43,617 bases of DNA from positions 1 to 43,617 of the forward strand of contig DEWA01000009.1 of the NCBI GenBank assembly GCA_002363035.1, written 5' to 3'. A program made the position numbers and the translations under genes. Source of the DNA: Verrucomicrobia bacterium UBA3222. GTDB taxonomy: Bacteria; Verrucomicrobiota; Verrucomicrobiia; Opitutales; UBA9783. How positions within the stretch are numbered: the stretch's first letter is position 1; each line of letters starts with the position of its first letter. Below, piece after piece: positions 1 through 8,971 of the stretch. The notes below the pieces were generated by a model. It had not been told where the DNA came from. It did no database searches and was given only the letters and a program-made list of their open reading frames with translations.

Positions 1-516
1 CATTTCTCCTCCATCGCCATCCTCTTGCAACATTCTTCGGCAAAAATCCTCCGCTTTTCTCTTCATCCGCCGCGTCCCCTATGCACTTTTTAAAATTACT
101 CTCTTTCACATACCCCCCCCTCATCCCGCGGTACATTTTTTAAAACGCCTTCCGTATTTTCCGAGTACATCCGCGGTCTCTCCACGTATTTTCTGCGCCG
201 CCGATCGCGCGGCATCCTTCATTCCTTATCATCTTCTTCCGTCTGCTTTTCCTCACCGCGTTTTCCTCTCCCTCCCGCTTTCGTCCCCCTCTGTTCTTTC
301 TCTCTCGTCTCTCTTTATTTGCCTTTGCTTTTTAGATTGCCGTCGTCTTCCCTTCTCATCACGGTTCTCCCCTCTCTCTTCCTTCCTTGTTTCCCCTTTT
401 TCTGTTCCCGCTTTCCTCTTTTTCCTCTCTTTTTTCCTCTCCCCAACTTTTTTTTCTTGCATTTCTTATTTTTGACCGATAATAGAATACAGAAGTGGGG
501 TCCCGAGAAAGAAGAT
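1..516. other. Gene-free pyrimidine-rich leader region
   Basis: No convincing gene is seen. The plus strand between about 230 and 475 is almost entirely C and T, with few G residues, and the minus strand gives only Lys/Glu/Arg-rich low-complexity frames, which is what a polypurine strand yields by chance. If transcribed rightwards, the RNA would be C-rich and G-poor, the composition used by Rho for loading; that is inference. A weak promoter-like pair sits at the right end (TTGCAT at 457-462 and GATAAT at 478-483, 15 bases apart), too weak to call. Confidence 0.5.
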
Positions 517-687
517 ATGGGATCTGTAGAATTCATTGGGACGGTCGCGAAGGGCGCGGCGAAGTTTGCAAGTAAGCACGCGGTATTGACGGCGGCGCGG
601 CGCTTGGTACGGCGGGCAGCGTTTCGTACGTTGCTTATAAAAATTACAACGAAGCGGATCGCGCGGCGGGCGGCGGCGCAGCGGTGA
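517..687 (+). pseudogene. N-terminal fragment of a broken giant coiled-coil protein gene
   Basis: The ATG at 517 follows a purine-rich GAGAAAGAAG, an acceptable ribosome-binding site. The frame begins MGSVEFIGTVAKGAAKFASK and reads sensibly to about codon 25 (base 591), then turns into an Arg-rich stretch typical of a wrong frame. Shifting by -1 at the GGCGGCGCGGCG run (591-602) restores a plausible continuation, GGAALGTAGSVSYVAYKNY, a small glycine/alanine-rich hydrophobic segment, which then runs into the next open frame. I read this as the true N-terminus of the protein continued at 684-1691. The alternative, a separate 56-residue gene, is less likely because the second half looks non-coding. 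Function is not recognised. Confidence 0.45.
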
Positions 688-1691
688 AGCAGGACGTGGC
701 GGTCAAGGACAAGCGCGGCGATTTATCGCTCAAGATGCAGGGTTTGAAAGATGCGCCGAAGGCGAACGAGCCGGCGAAATCGGATGCGAAGACAGACAAC
801 GGCGATGTTTTAAAGAAGTTGCAGGATGCGGCGAAGGACGCGGACATAAAGGCGGAAGCGGCGAAAGCGAACGAGTCGGCGGTCGAAGAAGCGCCGAAGC
901 CGGAGAAGCCGTACATTCCGGAGACGGCGGCGAACGACGATACGGATGCAAATCTTTTGGACGGCAACGGCTCGAATGCTTTCAAAACGGCGCGTTTTGC
1001 ATCCTCCGGGAGCGGTTCGGCGGGTTACGAACGGAGCAACGCCGGGAAGGCGCAATCGGGCAACAAGAGCGGAACGAAGTCCGTTTCGGGGACGAAAGCA
1101 TCCGCGCCATCCGCGACAACGGCGGAAAGCGGCGTAAAATCCGCGGCGACGACATCCGAAACGGCATCCTCGGGAGAGGTAAAAACGACGAAATCGGGCG
1201 ACAAAACGGGCAAAAATCAGGGCGGCGACGGTTCAACAACCGAGACCGGCAAAGGAACTTTATCCGACAACAACAATTCGGAGAGCAACGGCGAAACCAA
1301 AAATTCCTCGAACAACAGCGGCAAGACGAGACCGGAAACGGGGAACGTCGTGACGCCGATGAGGGATGTGGAGGAGACGATTTCCACGGTCGCGGCGCCT
1401 CGACAAGAAGAACCATGGGAATTGGAGAAAGAGAGCTCGCCCGCCGGAAGGAACTCGAAGCCAAGGAAAAAGAGCGGAGAATGCGGGAAGAAAAGCGCAA
1501 CGGTCTCCAACGAGATTTTCTGCAGAAATTACGAAATGCCTTCGAAAAGGAAGCCGATGTCGACGTCGATTGGGTGGTTTCGTCCTCCGACCGCCGAAGG
1601 AGCGGCATTACGTCGAACGATGTCATACGACTCGCGGCATTCCCGTCCATGCGCGCCAAATGCGTCACGCTGGATATCGATACTGACGTAA
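684..1691 (+). CDS. Low-complexity linker segment of the broken giant protein (frame-disrupted)
   Basis: The only in-frame start is the GTG at 684, inside what looks like a continuing coding sequence: the same frame is open from 576 and reads GGAALGTAGSVSYVAYKNY upstream. Residues 1-240 are rich in Ala, Lys, Ser, Thr, Gly and Asn, such as a disordered linker; there is no recognised domain. Near 1427-1433 the sensible reading moves -1 into the next frame (WELEK followed by RELARRKELEAKEKERR), so the last 90 or so residues of this open frame are out-of-frame sequence and its TGA at 1689-1691 is probably not the natural stop. This is best seen as the second piece of one gene running from 517 to 8971. 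Confidence 0.45.
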   Translation: MKQDVAVKDKRGDLSLKMQGLKDAPKANEPAKSDAKTDNGDVLKKLQDAAKDADIKAEAAKANESAVEEAPKPEKPYIPETAANDDTDANLLDGNGSNAFKTARFASSGSGSAGYERSNAGKAQSGNKSGTKSVSGTKASAPSATTAESGVKSAATTSETASSGEVKTTKSGDKTGKNQGGDGSTTETGKGTLSDNNNSESNGETKNSSNNSGKTRPETGNVVTPMRDVEETISTVAAPRQEEPWELEKESSPAGRNSKPRKKSGECGKKSATVSNEIFCRNYEMPSKRKPMSTSIGWFRPPTAEGAALRRTMSYDSRHSRPCAPNASRWISILT

Positions 1692-2584
1692 CCTCCTCCG
1701 ATCTCATCCTGTTGTTGAGGGAGCTCGGCGCGCAAACCGAAAGCCAACGCAACCCGAACCTCAGCTTCCTGTTGCCGAACGGCACCAAGTTTTTGGATGG
1801 CAGCGAAGCGATTGACGGCGTCGCATTGACGGCGGAAAGCGCCGCTATGCGCATCACTTTCCCCAAAGCAACGCCAAGCGCGGCGGGCAAAAAGAAGCCC
1901 GATGCGAAAAAAGCGAGCGGAGAAACGAAGGAAGAGACGAAAACGACGGGCGGTGCGACGGAAACAACTGCGGGAAATTTGACTCCGATGACAAAGCCGG
2001 GCGCAACCGCGGTCGAAAAACCGGACTTCTTGAAAACCCTGTGGCGGAACGCAGAGAAAGAAGCAGAGATACGGGAACAGATAAGAGAAAATATCTATAG
2101 TTTGACGCCGCTGATGCAAAGAAAAGATTCCTTCGACGGAGGTACGAATTTATCGGTACCACCACTTTTGACTCCGTATATGGCGGCTTCTCAGGGCGCC
2201 ACCCCGCAGGGAACGCCTTTGAACTCGCCGAGGAATTCAACTCCGCCTTCCTTGCATTCGTCACGACGGAGCAGCTTCTCGGGGCAGTTCCCGGACCTCT
2301 TCGACGGGTTGGGCGACACCAACGCGGGCGAAACCGACACCAATAACAGGATCAATGACATTCGAAAGAATGCGACGGCTGCCAAAATTCAGGGCGCCTG
2401 GCGGGAATATAAGGAAAATAAGGCGAAAGAAGCGGAAACATCGAAGCTCGGCAAAATCGCGAAGGATGGTGAAACCGGTCCGAATGACGAAACGGAAAAG
2501 GAAAGAAAGGAAAAGGAAGAATTTAAAGCAGTGTGGTTTCAGTTTTATAATGCAACCGGCAAACTGTCGAAAGCATCATTGTAG
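1415..2584 (+). CDS. Giant protein piece with first copy of a duplicated N-terminal module
   Basis: This frame opens with a short charged helix (RELARRKELEAKEKERR) and then a module of about 120 residues (bases about 1503-1866) with AFEKEADVDVDWVVS, DRRRSGITSNDV, RLAAFP, KCVTLDID and NPNLSFLLPN. The same module recurs at 2618-3106 in the next piece. After it come Lys/Thr-rich linkers and an IQ-like KIQGAWREYKENKAKE helix. The ATG at 1415 is probably not a natural start, because the charged helix continues in from the previous frame by a -1 shift. It ends at TAG 2582-2584, beyond which the same frame stays open to 8971. No known family is recognised. Confidence 0.5.
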   Translation: MGIGERELARRKELEAKEKERRMREEKRNGLQRDFLQKLRNAFEKEADVDVDWVVSSSDRRRSGITSNDVIRLAAFPSMRAKCVTLDIDTDVTSSDLILLLRELGAQTESQRNPNLSFLLPNGTKFLDGSEAIDGVALTAESAAMRITFPKATPSAAGKKKPDAKKASGETKEETKTTGGATETTAGNLTPMTKPGATAVEKPDFLKTLWRNAEKEAEIREQIRENIYSLTPLMQRKDSFDGGTNLSVPPLLTPYMAASQGATPQGTPLNSPRNSTPPSLHSSRRSSFSGQFPDLFDGLGDTNAGETDTNNRINDIRKNATAAKIQGAWREYKENKAKEAETSKLGKIAKDGETGPNDETEKERKEKEEFKAVWFQFYNATGKLSKASL

Positions 2585-2746
2585 CGTTTTACTGAAAAAT
2601 GTGAAACATTTTACAAAAAAAACACGAAGGAAACGCGAGAGCTTTTTAAACGTTTAACAGAAGCTTTTCTTAAGGAAGAAGATTGCAACGTCGACCTTTT
2701 AGTTTCGCCTGAGGAACGCAGGCGGTGTGGATTTACGTCGGCGGAC

Positions 2747-5700
2747 GTGATGTGGCTTGCGGCATTACCACAAAGCAGGGTCAAATGCGTCACGATCAAT
2801 GTGGATGACGGTAATATGGTGTTTAACAGTAGTGTGAAGATTTTCAGATGGGATCCGCACTCATATCCCGATCCGACCACCGGGAAAGAAGTAGTAGGAG
2901 GAGATCCAAATCGTTATCTTTTTAGAATGCTGGCAGACATCGCTTATTATAGCGAAAGAGAAACACACAATCCGAACATAAGCTTTTTGTTGCCGAACGC
3001 GGCCGAGTATTTGGGATTAGGTTCCTCTGAAGGGGGTTATAACATAGTACACCACTTTTGGATGAAGAACGGACCCGACGGCGTGCGCGTTACCTTTGAG
3101 AGCGAAACGGAAAGGGAAGCAAGGATAAAAGAGGAAGAGAGAAAAAAGAAAGAATGGGAAGAAGCGAAAAAGAAAAGAGAGGAAGAATATAAAATAAGAA
3201 AAGAAGAAGAGAGAAAAAAGAAAGAATTGGAAGAACGCGAATTAAAAGAACGCAGGGAAAAAGAATTTGAACGCAGGGAAAAAGAATTTGAAGAATTCCT
3301 GTTTAATCAAGAATTACAGGAAGCGCAAAAACGCAAAGCGGAAGAGGAAGAGCTGAAGGTTTTGAGAGAACGCAAAGAAAGGTTTCGGAAGAAAAAAGAA
3401 GCGGAAGAAGAACGCCGACTGGAAGAAGAACGCCGACTGGAAAAAGAACGCCAACTGGAAGAAGAACGGCAAAAAAAGACAGAAGAAGAAATGCGCCAAA
3501 AAGAGGAAATTTTGAAGCATATCCAGGAAGAAGAGGAGGAAAAACGTCGGGAACAATTGCGAGCCGAAGAAGAGAAGCAAAAGAAGGAAGAGGAAAAGAA
3601 GAAATGTGAGCGCACCCAAGAGGCTGAAGCCAAGAAACCGGGTGAATATCACCCGTATTTGTACTCGCGAGTACACAGCGAATTGCATGTGTCTTACGGT
3701 TGTCTTGACTGTGCCGAAGTAACTTACGATAAGAATGGCAAGCTTTGCGGAGGTAACAACGAAAGGTGGTACTCAAACCTGCCGTTTGAGGATTTTGCTC
3801 TGTTTGTAACCGAAACCGATTGCACGAGCGTTGATTTCTCGGGTCTTTGGGATAAAAAATATCAGGAAAAGCCGGAAAATTTGAAGGTGCTTCCCGGAAT
3901 GCGGCTTTACGTTAAGAAATACAAAGGAGATGAGAAGGAAAATCCTTATCGGAAGGCTTTCGGCGACGGTCTTTGGAAAAAATATTCCTCTTCAAGCGAT
4001 TCCGACGGTTTCACGGAGATTGTAACCGCGGCGCAACCGTCAAAAATCGTGTTCGTGCATGAAACGCTTTTCGGCAATGATTGGATGAAAACTAACGGCT
4101 ATACGGAAAACCGCTGGTCGAAAGACGGATACCGTCTTGTATGGAACCGATATGCCAAACGGTTGGCGCAACTGTGCGATACGTCGGTTATGGTGAAATT
4201 ATTCGCGGACAAAATCGCGATTGCGGCGGCAAGCGTTCCGAACACGGGCAAAAAATGGGTGGATTTAACCGTTTTTGGTGCCTTCCACGGAGAATTCAGA
4301 ACCGAGTTTACGAAAGCATTGTTGCAACGCGGCATCGATGTTTTGGACTATGAAGAAGGAATGCCGCAAGAACTCTTGATGCATAAAGGCGAAGGTTACC
4401 TATATGATTACAATAACAAGTATGTTCGGTATTTGACAGCAAATGAACCTTCGAAAGGCGAACTTCAAAAGGAACAAAAGGTATGCGAGACTATAAAGGA
4501 AGAACTCTTGGGCAGCATCAAAACGGCAAAAGGCGAATATGGGGTTCACGAAAAGGTATTGTATCTGTGTCCCGTCGAGGAGATTATCAAAGCGGCGGAT
4601 GACAACCCGAACCTTTCAAAACTGTTCCTTCCGTGGCAGAAATGCGAAGGGTTATATCCATTGGAAGGTAACCTGGCGGCGGCGTTGGGAGCGATTGCCA
4701 ATACAAAGTCTCAACGCGAATGGACGATTGTTTTGGGGGGTGTTGCGGACGATGACAAACGATATTCCGTTTCACGGGAATTACAGGAAAGTATTTCCCA
4801 AGCGATCGATCAAAAAGCAACGCGAAGGTGCTGTTACAATCCGATCGACGGAACGATTTCCGTTGTAAAGAAGGAAAAATTCCCGGAGACATGGCGCAAA
4901 GCGATGGGAGCGTGCATTGCCAAAGATACATGGGTCGATGTCTATAAGCATGATTTGGAGGTAGGTTCCGATTTTATCGCACCCGCAATGGCGGTCGAAC
5001 ATTGTTGGAAGAGACGGGGATACTCGTTCAAATTTAAGATCCCCGACGGATCGGATGAGCTCAAGCAAGTCGCGAAGATTCTCGCCGATTATGTGTTAGG
5101 CAAAAACAAGGTTCACGAAGAAGCCCGCGAGGTGCAACTTACCGTTCGCGGTGACGGAATAACGCCTGAAGGACTGCAGAATGCCGTGCAGGAAGCCATC
5201 GGTGCCAGGTATGAGGCTTATTATCGTCACTTCTTTTCATTCGATAAGATCGTCTCTGAAGAAGACGAAAAGGGCGATCCGATCGCATATGAACCCAATG
5301 CGGCTTGTGTTTCCGTGAAGGCACGACGGTTGGTTTTGGGACAACTGTCTCAATTCAACGAAACGATCACGATTGATGCATTTGACGCAAAGGACAAAAA
5401 TTTCTGCAGCGAAGGTTTTTACGAGATAGAACATGCGAAAGACAGGAAACTCTCGCGTCTGATACTGCCGAAAGGGAAGGAGTTGACCGAGAAAGAGTGG
5501 CAGGAGCTGACGGACAATTTGTGGTTTTACTTCTTTGATAAGCAATTCAAAAAACTGATCTTCGAAAGCGATGAAGAAGGATGTAAAAGACTGGAGGATT
5601 GTGCCGAGAACAACCGAAAGAAGGATCCGTATCCCTGGCGGGGAGCATACAGGTGGACTTTTGAGCCAATCGATGACAACGGTAAAGAAACTTCCGGTAT

Positions 5701-8700
5701 ACTCGACGACGGTAAAAGCGAGCTTCGAATCGTTGCATGGTCGGAGATATACGAAAGGCAGAAGGACGAGTTTCTCACAAAGGTCGGAACGTCGAACGCA
5801 ACCGCGGAAGTTACGAACTTTACTTGGCTGGATGACAAGAAACTTGCCGAAATTCTGTTGAAAATGAGCAAATCGAAGTCCCAGGGACATCTTCATGTGA
5901 ACTTTGATACAAAAGGAAGATTAAAGGATGCGATAAGAAAGCTCCTTGAAGACACGTCTGACAACAAGAGAGGCGATTGGATCTTGGAGACCTCGGAGGA
6001 TATCGATTTGGCATCGCTGCTCCCGTACATGAAGAAGTATTTTGCATTGCCCTACTCCCCAGATGGTAACAAGAGGAAGATTCTGTTCGTCACAGACGAA
6101 GGCAGGTGCAGGCAATACGCCTCTGATCTGTTGAAAGGATATCTTAAAAACTTTGAAGGCAATGATGTTTTTGAGATTGAACCGTATTGGGCTCGGTTCT
6201 GCATGAGGGAAGTTTTGGAGGCGGCAGCTGCTGCGGATTCCAAAGTGAAAAAGTTAAGGGTGAATATCAATAAAAGCAATGCGGGCACGCTGCGAGAGAC
6301 ACTCCTTGAATTTTGCCAAAACGTACCCGTGAAACGCGAACCGTTCACCTTGCGATTGGTCGCACCGTCCCACACCGGTGAAAAGTTGCTCGAAAATCTC
6401 ATCAAGCCCTTCGACTACAGCTGGCGACAGTCCCTGGCGAACAAAAGCATTATACTGGCGGGGAGTATAGGGGAATTTAACGACAAGGGCGAGAAAGTAT
6501 ATGTATTGGGTCATTATGAGGTCTCTTTGAAATTCATGCGTTTGGAAGATTTCTTTATTGAGCACTATATCAACGGTAACTGCTACGGCGGCAGTAAGGA
6601 AATCGGCGAGTCTTATGATGCTTTACCGACGGCAACGCTCTTCAACTGTATGAACGATCCGAATTGCGAAGCGGATCATTTCGAAATTCTCCGTGATATA
6701 ACGGAAAAAGAAGTCATTGAGGGCATCACGTCCATGCTCGCAAACCCAAACGGGCATGTCGGATGGACGGTACATTTCGCAAGCGAAAAGATTGCCGATG
6801 AAGAGATGGTAAAGAGAATTGCCGATGCCGTATCGAAGCTGAATAAAGACGGAAACAATCGTTTCGTTGTTCCGATGTACAAAGACAATCTGTTCCTTTT
6901 TGTCGACAAAGACGGTTGGGCGCGCAAGAAACAAATGGAGCAAAACAAAGCCTTTGAGTATAAGGGGGAACTGAAAGGAAACCGACTGACGGAACTGCTG
7001 TTTTTGATGAGTTTGACGACGTCAAAAGCGCCAACGCTTGAATTGAAGGATTACAGTCTGAACGAAAGTTCTCTGAAGCTTATTTTGGATCACGGGAAGC
7101 GAACCGACTGGTCGCTGAATGGCTGTTATATGCGTTGCAGTTTGGAAGGGAAATCGATGTGTTGCCTTTCGACAAACGGCGGATCGTATACTCAACGCTT
7201 TTTGGACAAAAAAACGTTCAAAACAGAAATCCTGAAAGTATTCGAGGAAGAAGACGCCAAAAGCCTGGCGAAAGGTACGTATGATTTAGGAAACATATTC
7301 GATTATAAAGCCTCTTATTGGGCAGAAACATACGGTCGCGAATTTATATCGCTTGCGGATGCGCTGAAGTTTGCGGAACAGCTTGCAGGCGGCTATCGAA
7401 CTTTGAAGCTGAAGGAGGATTTTGACTATATGAATCGGAATGAAAAGGAGAAGGCCGCCAAATTCATAGAGTGGATAACGGAAGGATTGAAGGCAATTTG
7501 TAAGGTCGAAGATCCGGGAAAACGTCTCTGGTGCCTTTCCCTGAAAAATCTTTTGAAGCAACAGCGTGAACGGATAAAAACCCTGAAACTTGATGAAGAT
7601 GCCAAGCGCGAACTCGTATTCTCCGACGGAGACGAAGGTAAGCTTATCATCGGTACGCGAAAACCGTTTGCGCAAAGATTGAAGGACGGCGTATTGGTGC
7701 TTGAAAATTCCGATCTGTGCGTATCGAATTTCGACGAAATCTTTAAGTCGGCAAACGGATTGTCGGGATTAAAGAAAGTCGTGTGCCCGACGGACGGATA
7801 CATATCCGATGTCGTCCAGGGCATCCAAAAGGTTTTAAAATCCGGATTGAACAAGACCTGGAAGCAGATAACCTTCCCGAGCGAATGGAATATCGAGGAT
7901 ATTGCCAAAGCAATAAACAGTAAAATCCAGTATGACGATCTGCCTTATAAAGTTGAAGGCAAGAAAGAAGAAGGCACGGGAGTGCTTATTTTGAAGGATT
8001 TACGGCTTCCGGCGTTGACCACCAAACCCGACGAGCTCACCTTCCGCTTTCAAAAAGGATTGGAAGGAAAGAAGCAGGTGGTGCAACGATTGGCAATCGA
8101 GATCCCACTGAACAACTGGTTCAAAGACAACAAGGAGAATCGGCATGCATGGGAAGACTTTACGGAAGCCCTGGCGGAACAGCCGCAAATACAGTACGTC
8201 GACTTCACCCAACTGAAAGACGAAAACGTACACAAATTGTACGGAACAATCGAACAATGGAATCGGTTGTTGAATATCCCGGGAACGATATTTAAGTTTG
8301 TTTCCGTGCGACCAAAAAAGGATGACAAAGCGGTGGTCGCAAGTTATGAGAACCTGAAGGTTCGGAATGACGTTGCATGGCATTTGGACGATAAGGACGG
8401 AAAAGTTCGTTTGTTTAAGAACGGTTCGATGTGCATGAAACCGACGGAAGATAAGATTGCCGTAACGAGAGAAGAAGGGCGTTTGCTGTGGAACCGAACC
8501 GCCTTGGATCGGCTGTTCAAAATACAGGGTTCGAAGGGGACGAAAGGCGAAAAACCGAAGTTGTTGAAGGACGATGAGGCAAGGGATGTCGACTGCATCG
8601 ACTTTACAATCGGCGACCCGAAGATCGAATGGACGACATCGGACGGAGAGAAAAAACACAACTGGGAAGAAGTGTGGAAATTTGTCGGTTCGGAGAATTT

Positions 8701-8971
8701 CCTCGCAAGCCTGCCGAAGGATGTCACGATCCGCGTGTATGCAGAATATCTCAAAGGCAACAATGAGGAGTTCCTGTCAAAGAAAAATAAAAGCTTCAAA
8801 ACCATCGGCAAACAAAACGGAAAACAAGTGATTGAAATAAAGCTCGCTTCTTTGGAAGATGATGGTTCCTCGACCGCAGGAGAAACGGAGGATGAGGGTG
8901 GTGGTCATAAAGAAGAGAAAAAGAAAATGAAGAGAAAAAGCAGCATGAAGAGTGAAGATAACGAATTTTAA
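2747..8971 (+). CDS. Giant coiled-coil protein of unknown function (main piece, 2074 residues)
   Basis: The first ATG is at 2747, but the frame is open back to 2585 and the upstream codons encode the start of the duplicated module (EAFLKEEDCNVDLLVS, ERRRCGFTSADV), so ATG 2747 truncates it. From this ATG, residues 1-117 complete the second module copy (KCVTINVDDGN, NPNISFLLPN, GVRVTF); 118-297 are a highly charged Glu/Lys/Arg coiled coil; 298-2035 are a long soluble region with recurring strand-plus-helix units (examples VKKLRVNINKSNAGTLRETL and QGHLHVNFDTKGRLKDAI) and a repeated motif (YRLVWNRYAKRLAQL near 465, GRLLWNRTALDRLF near 1910); the last 35 residues are acidic then basic. There is no signal peptide or membrane segment. 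Lying directly upstream of a T3S operon it could be an effector or structural protein, but that is inference from position only. Confidence 0.75.
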   Translation: MMWLAALPQSRVKCVTINVDDGNMVFNSSVKIFRWDPHSYPDPTTGKEVVGGDPNRYLFRMLADIAYYSERETHNPNISFLLPNAAEYLGLGSSEGGYNIVHHFWMKNGPDGVRVTFESETEREARIKEEERKKKEWEEAKKKREEEYKIRKEEERKKKELEERELKERREKEFERREKEFEEFLFNQELQEAQKRKAEEEELKVLRERKERFRKKKEAEEERRLEEERRLEKERQLEEERQKKTEEEMRQKEEILKHIQEEEEEKRREQLRAEEEKQKKEEEKKKCERTQEAEAKKPGEYHPYLYSRVHSELHVSYGCLDCAEVTYDKNGKLCGGNNERWYSNLPFEDFALFVTETDCTSVDFSGLWDKKYQEKPENLKVLPGMRLYVKKYKGDEKENPYRKAFGDGLWKKYSSSSDSDGFTEIVTAAQPSKIVFVHETLFGNDWMKTNGYTENRWSKDGYRLVWNRYAKRLAQLCDTSVMVKLFADKIAIAAASVPNTGKKWVDLTVFGAFHGEFRTEFTKALLQRGIDVLDYEEGMPQELLMHKGEGYLYDYNNKYVRYLTANEPSKGELQKEQKVCETIKEELLGSIKTAKGEYGVHEKVLYLCPVEEIIKAADDNPNLSKLFLPWQKCEGLYPLEGNLAAALGAIANTKSQREWTIVLGGVADDDKRYSVSRELQESISQAIDQKATRRCCYNPIDGTISVVKKEKFPETWRKAMGACIAKDTWVDVYKHDLEVGSDFIAPAMAVEHCWKRRGYSFKFKIPDGSDELKQVAKILADYVLGKNKVHEEAREVQLTVRGDGITPEGLQNAVQEAIGARYEAYYRHFFSFDKIVSEEDEKGDPIAYEPNAACVSVKARRLVLGQLSQFNETITIDAFDAKDKNFCSEGFYEIEHAKDRKLSRLILPKGKELTEKEWQELTDNLWFYFFDKQFKKLIFESDEEGCKRLEDCAENNRKKDPYPWRGAYRWTFEPIDDNGKETSGILDDGKSELRIVAWSEIYERQKDEFLTKVGTSNATAEVTNFTWLDDKKLAEILLKMSKSKSQGHLHVNFDTKGRLKDAIRKLLEDTSDNKRGDWILETSEDIDLASLLPYMKKYFALPYSPDGNKRKILFVTDEGRCRQYASDLLKGYLKNFEGNDVFEIEPYWARFCMREVLEAAAAADSKVKKLRVNINKSNAGTLRETLLEFCQNVPVKREPFTLRLVAPSHTGEKLLENLIKPFDYSWRQSLANKSIILAGSIGEFNDKGEKVYVLGHYEVSLKFMRLEDFFIEHYINGNCYGGSKEIGESYDALPTATLFNCMNDPNCEADHFEILRDITEKEVIEGITSMLANPNGHVGWTVHFASEKIADEEMVKRIADAVSKLNKDGNNRFVVPMYKDNLFLFVDKDGWARKKQMEQNKAFEYKGELKGNRLTELLFLMSLTTSKAPTLELKDYSLNESSLKLILDHGKRTDWSLNGCYMRCSLEGKSMCCLSTNGGSYTQRFLDKKTFKTEILKVFEEEDAKSLAKGTYDLGNIFDYKASYWAETYGREFISLADALKFAEQLAGGYRTLKLKEDFDYMNRNEKEKAAKFIEWITEGLKAICKVEDPGKRLWCLSLKNLLKQQRERIKTLKLDEDAKRELVFSDGDEGKLIIGTRKPFAQRLKDGVLVLENSDLCVSNFDEIFKSANGLSGLKKVVCPTDGYISDVVQGIQKVLKSGLNKTWKQITFPSEWNIEDIAKAINSKIQYDDLPYKVEGKKEEGTGVLILKDLRLPALTTKPDELTFRFQKGLEGKKQVVQRLAIEIPLNNWFKDNKENRHAWEDFTEALAEQPQIQYVDFTQLKDENVHKLYGTIEQWNRLLNIPGTIFKFVSVRPKKDDKAVVASYENLKVRNDVAWHLDDKDGKVRLFKNGSMCMKPTEDKIAVTREEGRLLWNRTALDRLFKIQGSKGTKGEKPKLLKDDEARDVDCIDFTIGDPKIEWTTSDGEKKHNWEEVWKFVGSENFLASLPKDVTIRVYAEYLKGNNEEFLSKKNKSFKTIGKQNGKQVIEIKLASLEDDGSSTAGETEDEGGGHKEEKKKMKRKSSMKSEDNEF

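Noticed and set aside
253..536. Minus-strand Lys/Glu/Arg-rich frames
   Set aside because: They are simple consequences of the polypurine minus strand; no ribosome-binding site or domain.
591..1433. Programmed -1 frameshifting in the giant gene
   Set aside because: Neither joint shows a classical X-XXY-YYZ slippery heptamer with a clear downstream structure, so mutation or assembly error is the simpler reading, though not excluded.
982..1890. 302-codon minus-strand open frame
   Set aside because: It lies antisense to the giant gene and is Arg/Ser-rich low complexity, as expected for the complement of a GC-rich Lys/Ala/Ser coding strand.
2582..2584. TAG reassigned as a sense codon
   Set aside because: Other genes in the window (20388-20651 and 20923-21333) end with TAG, so it is read as a stop in this organism.
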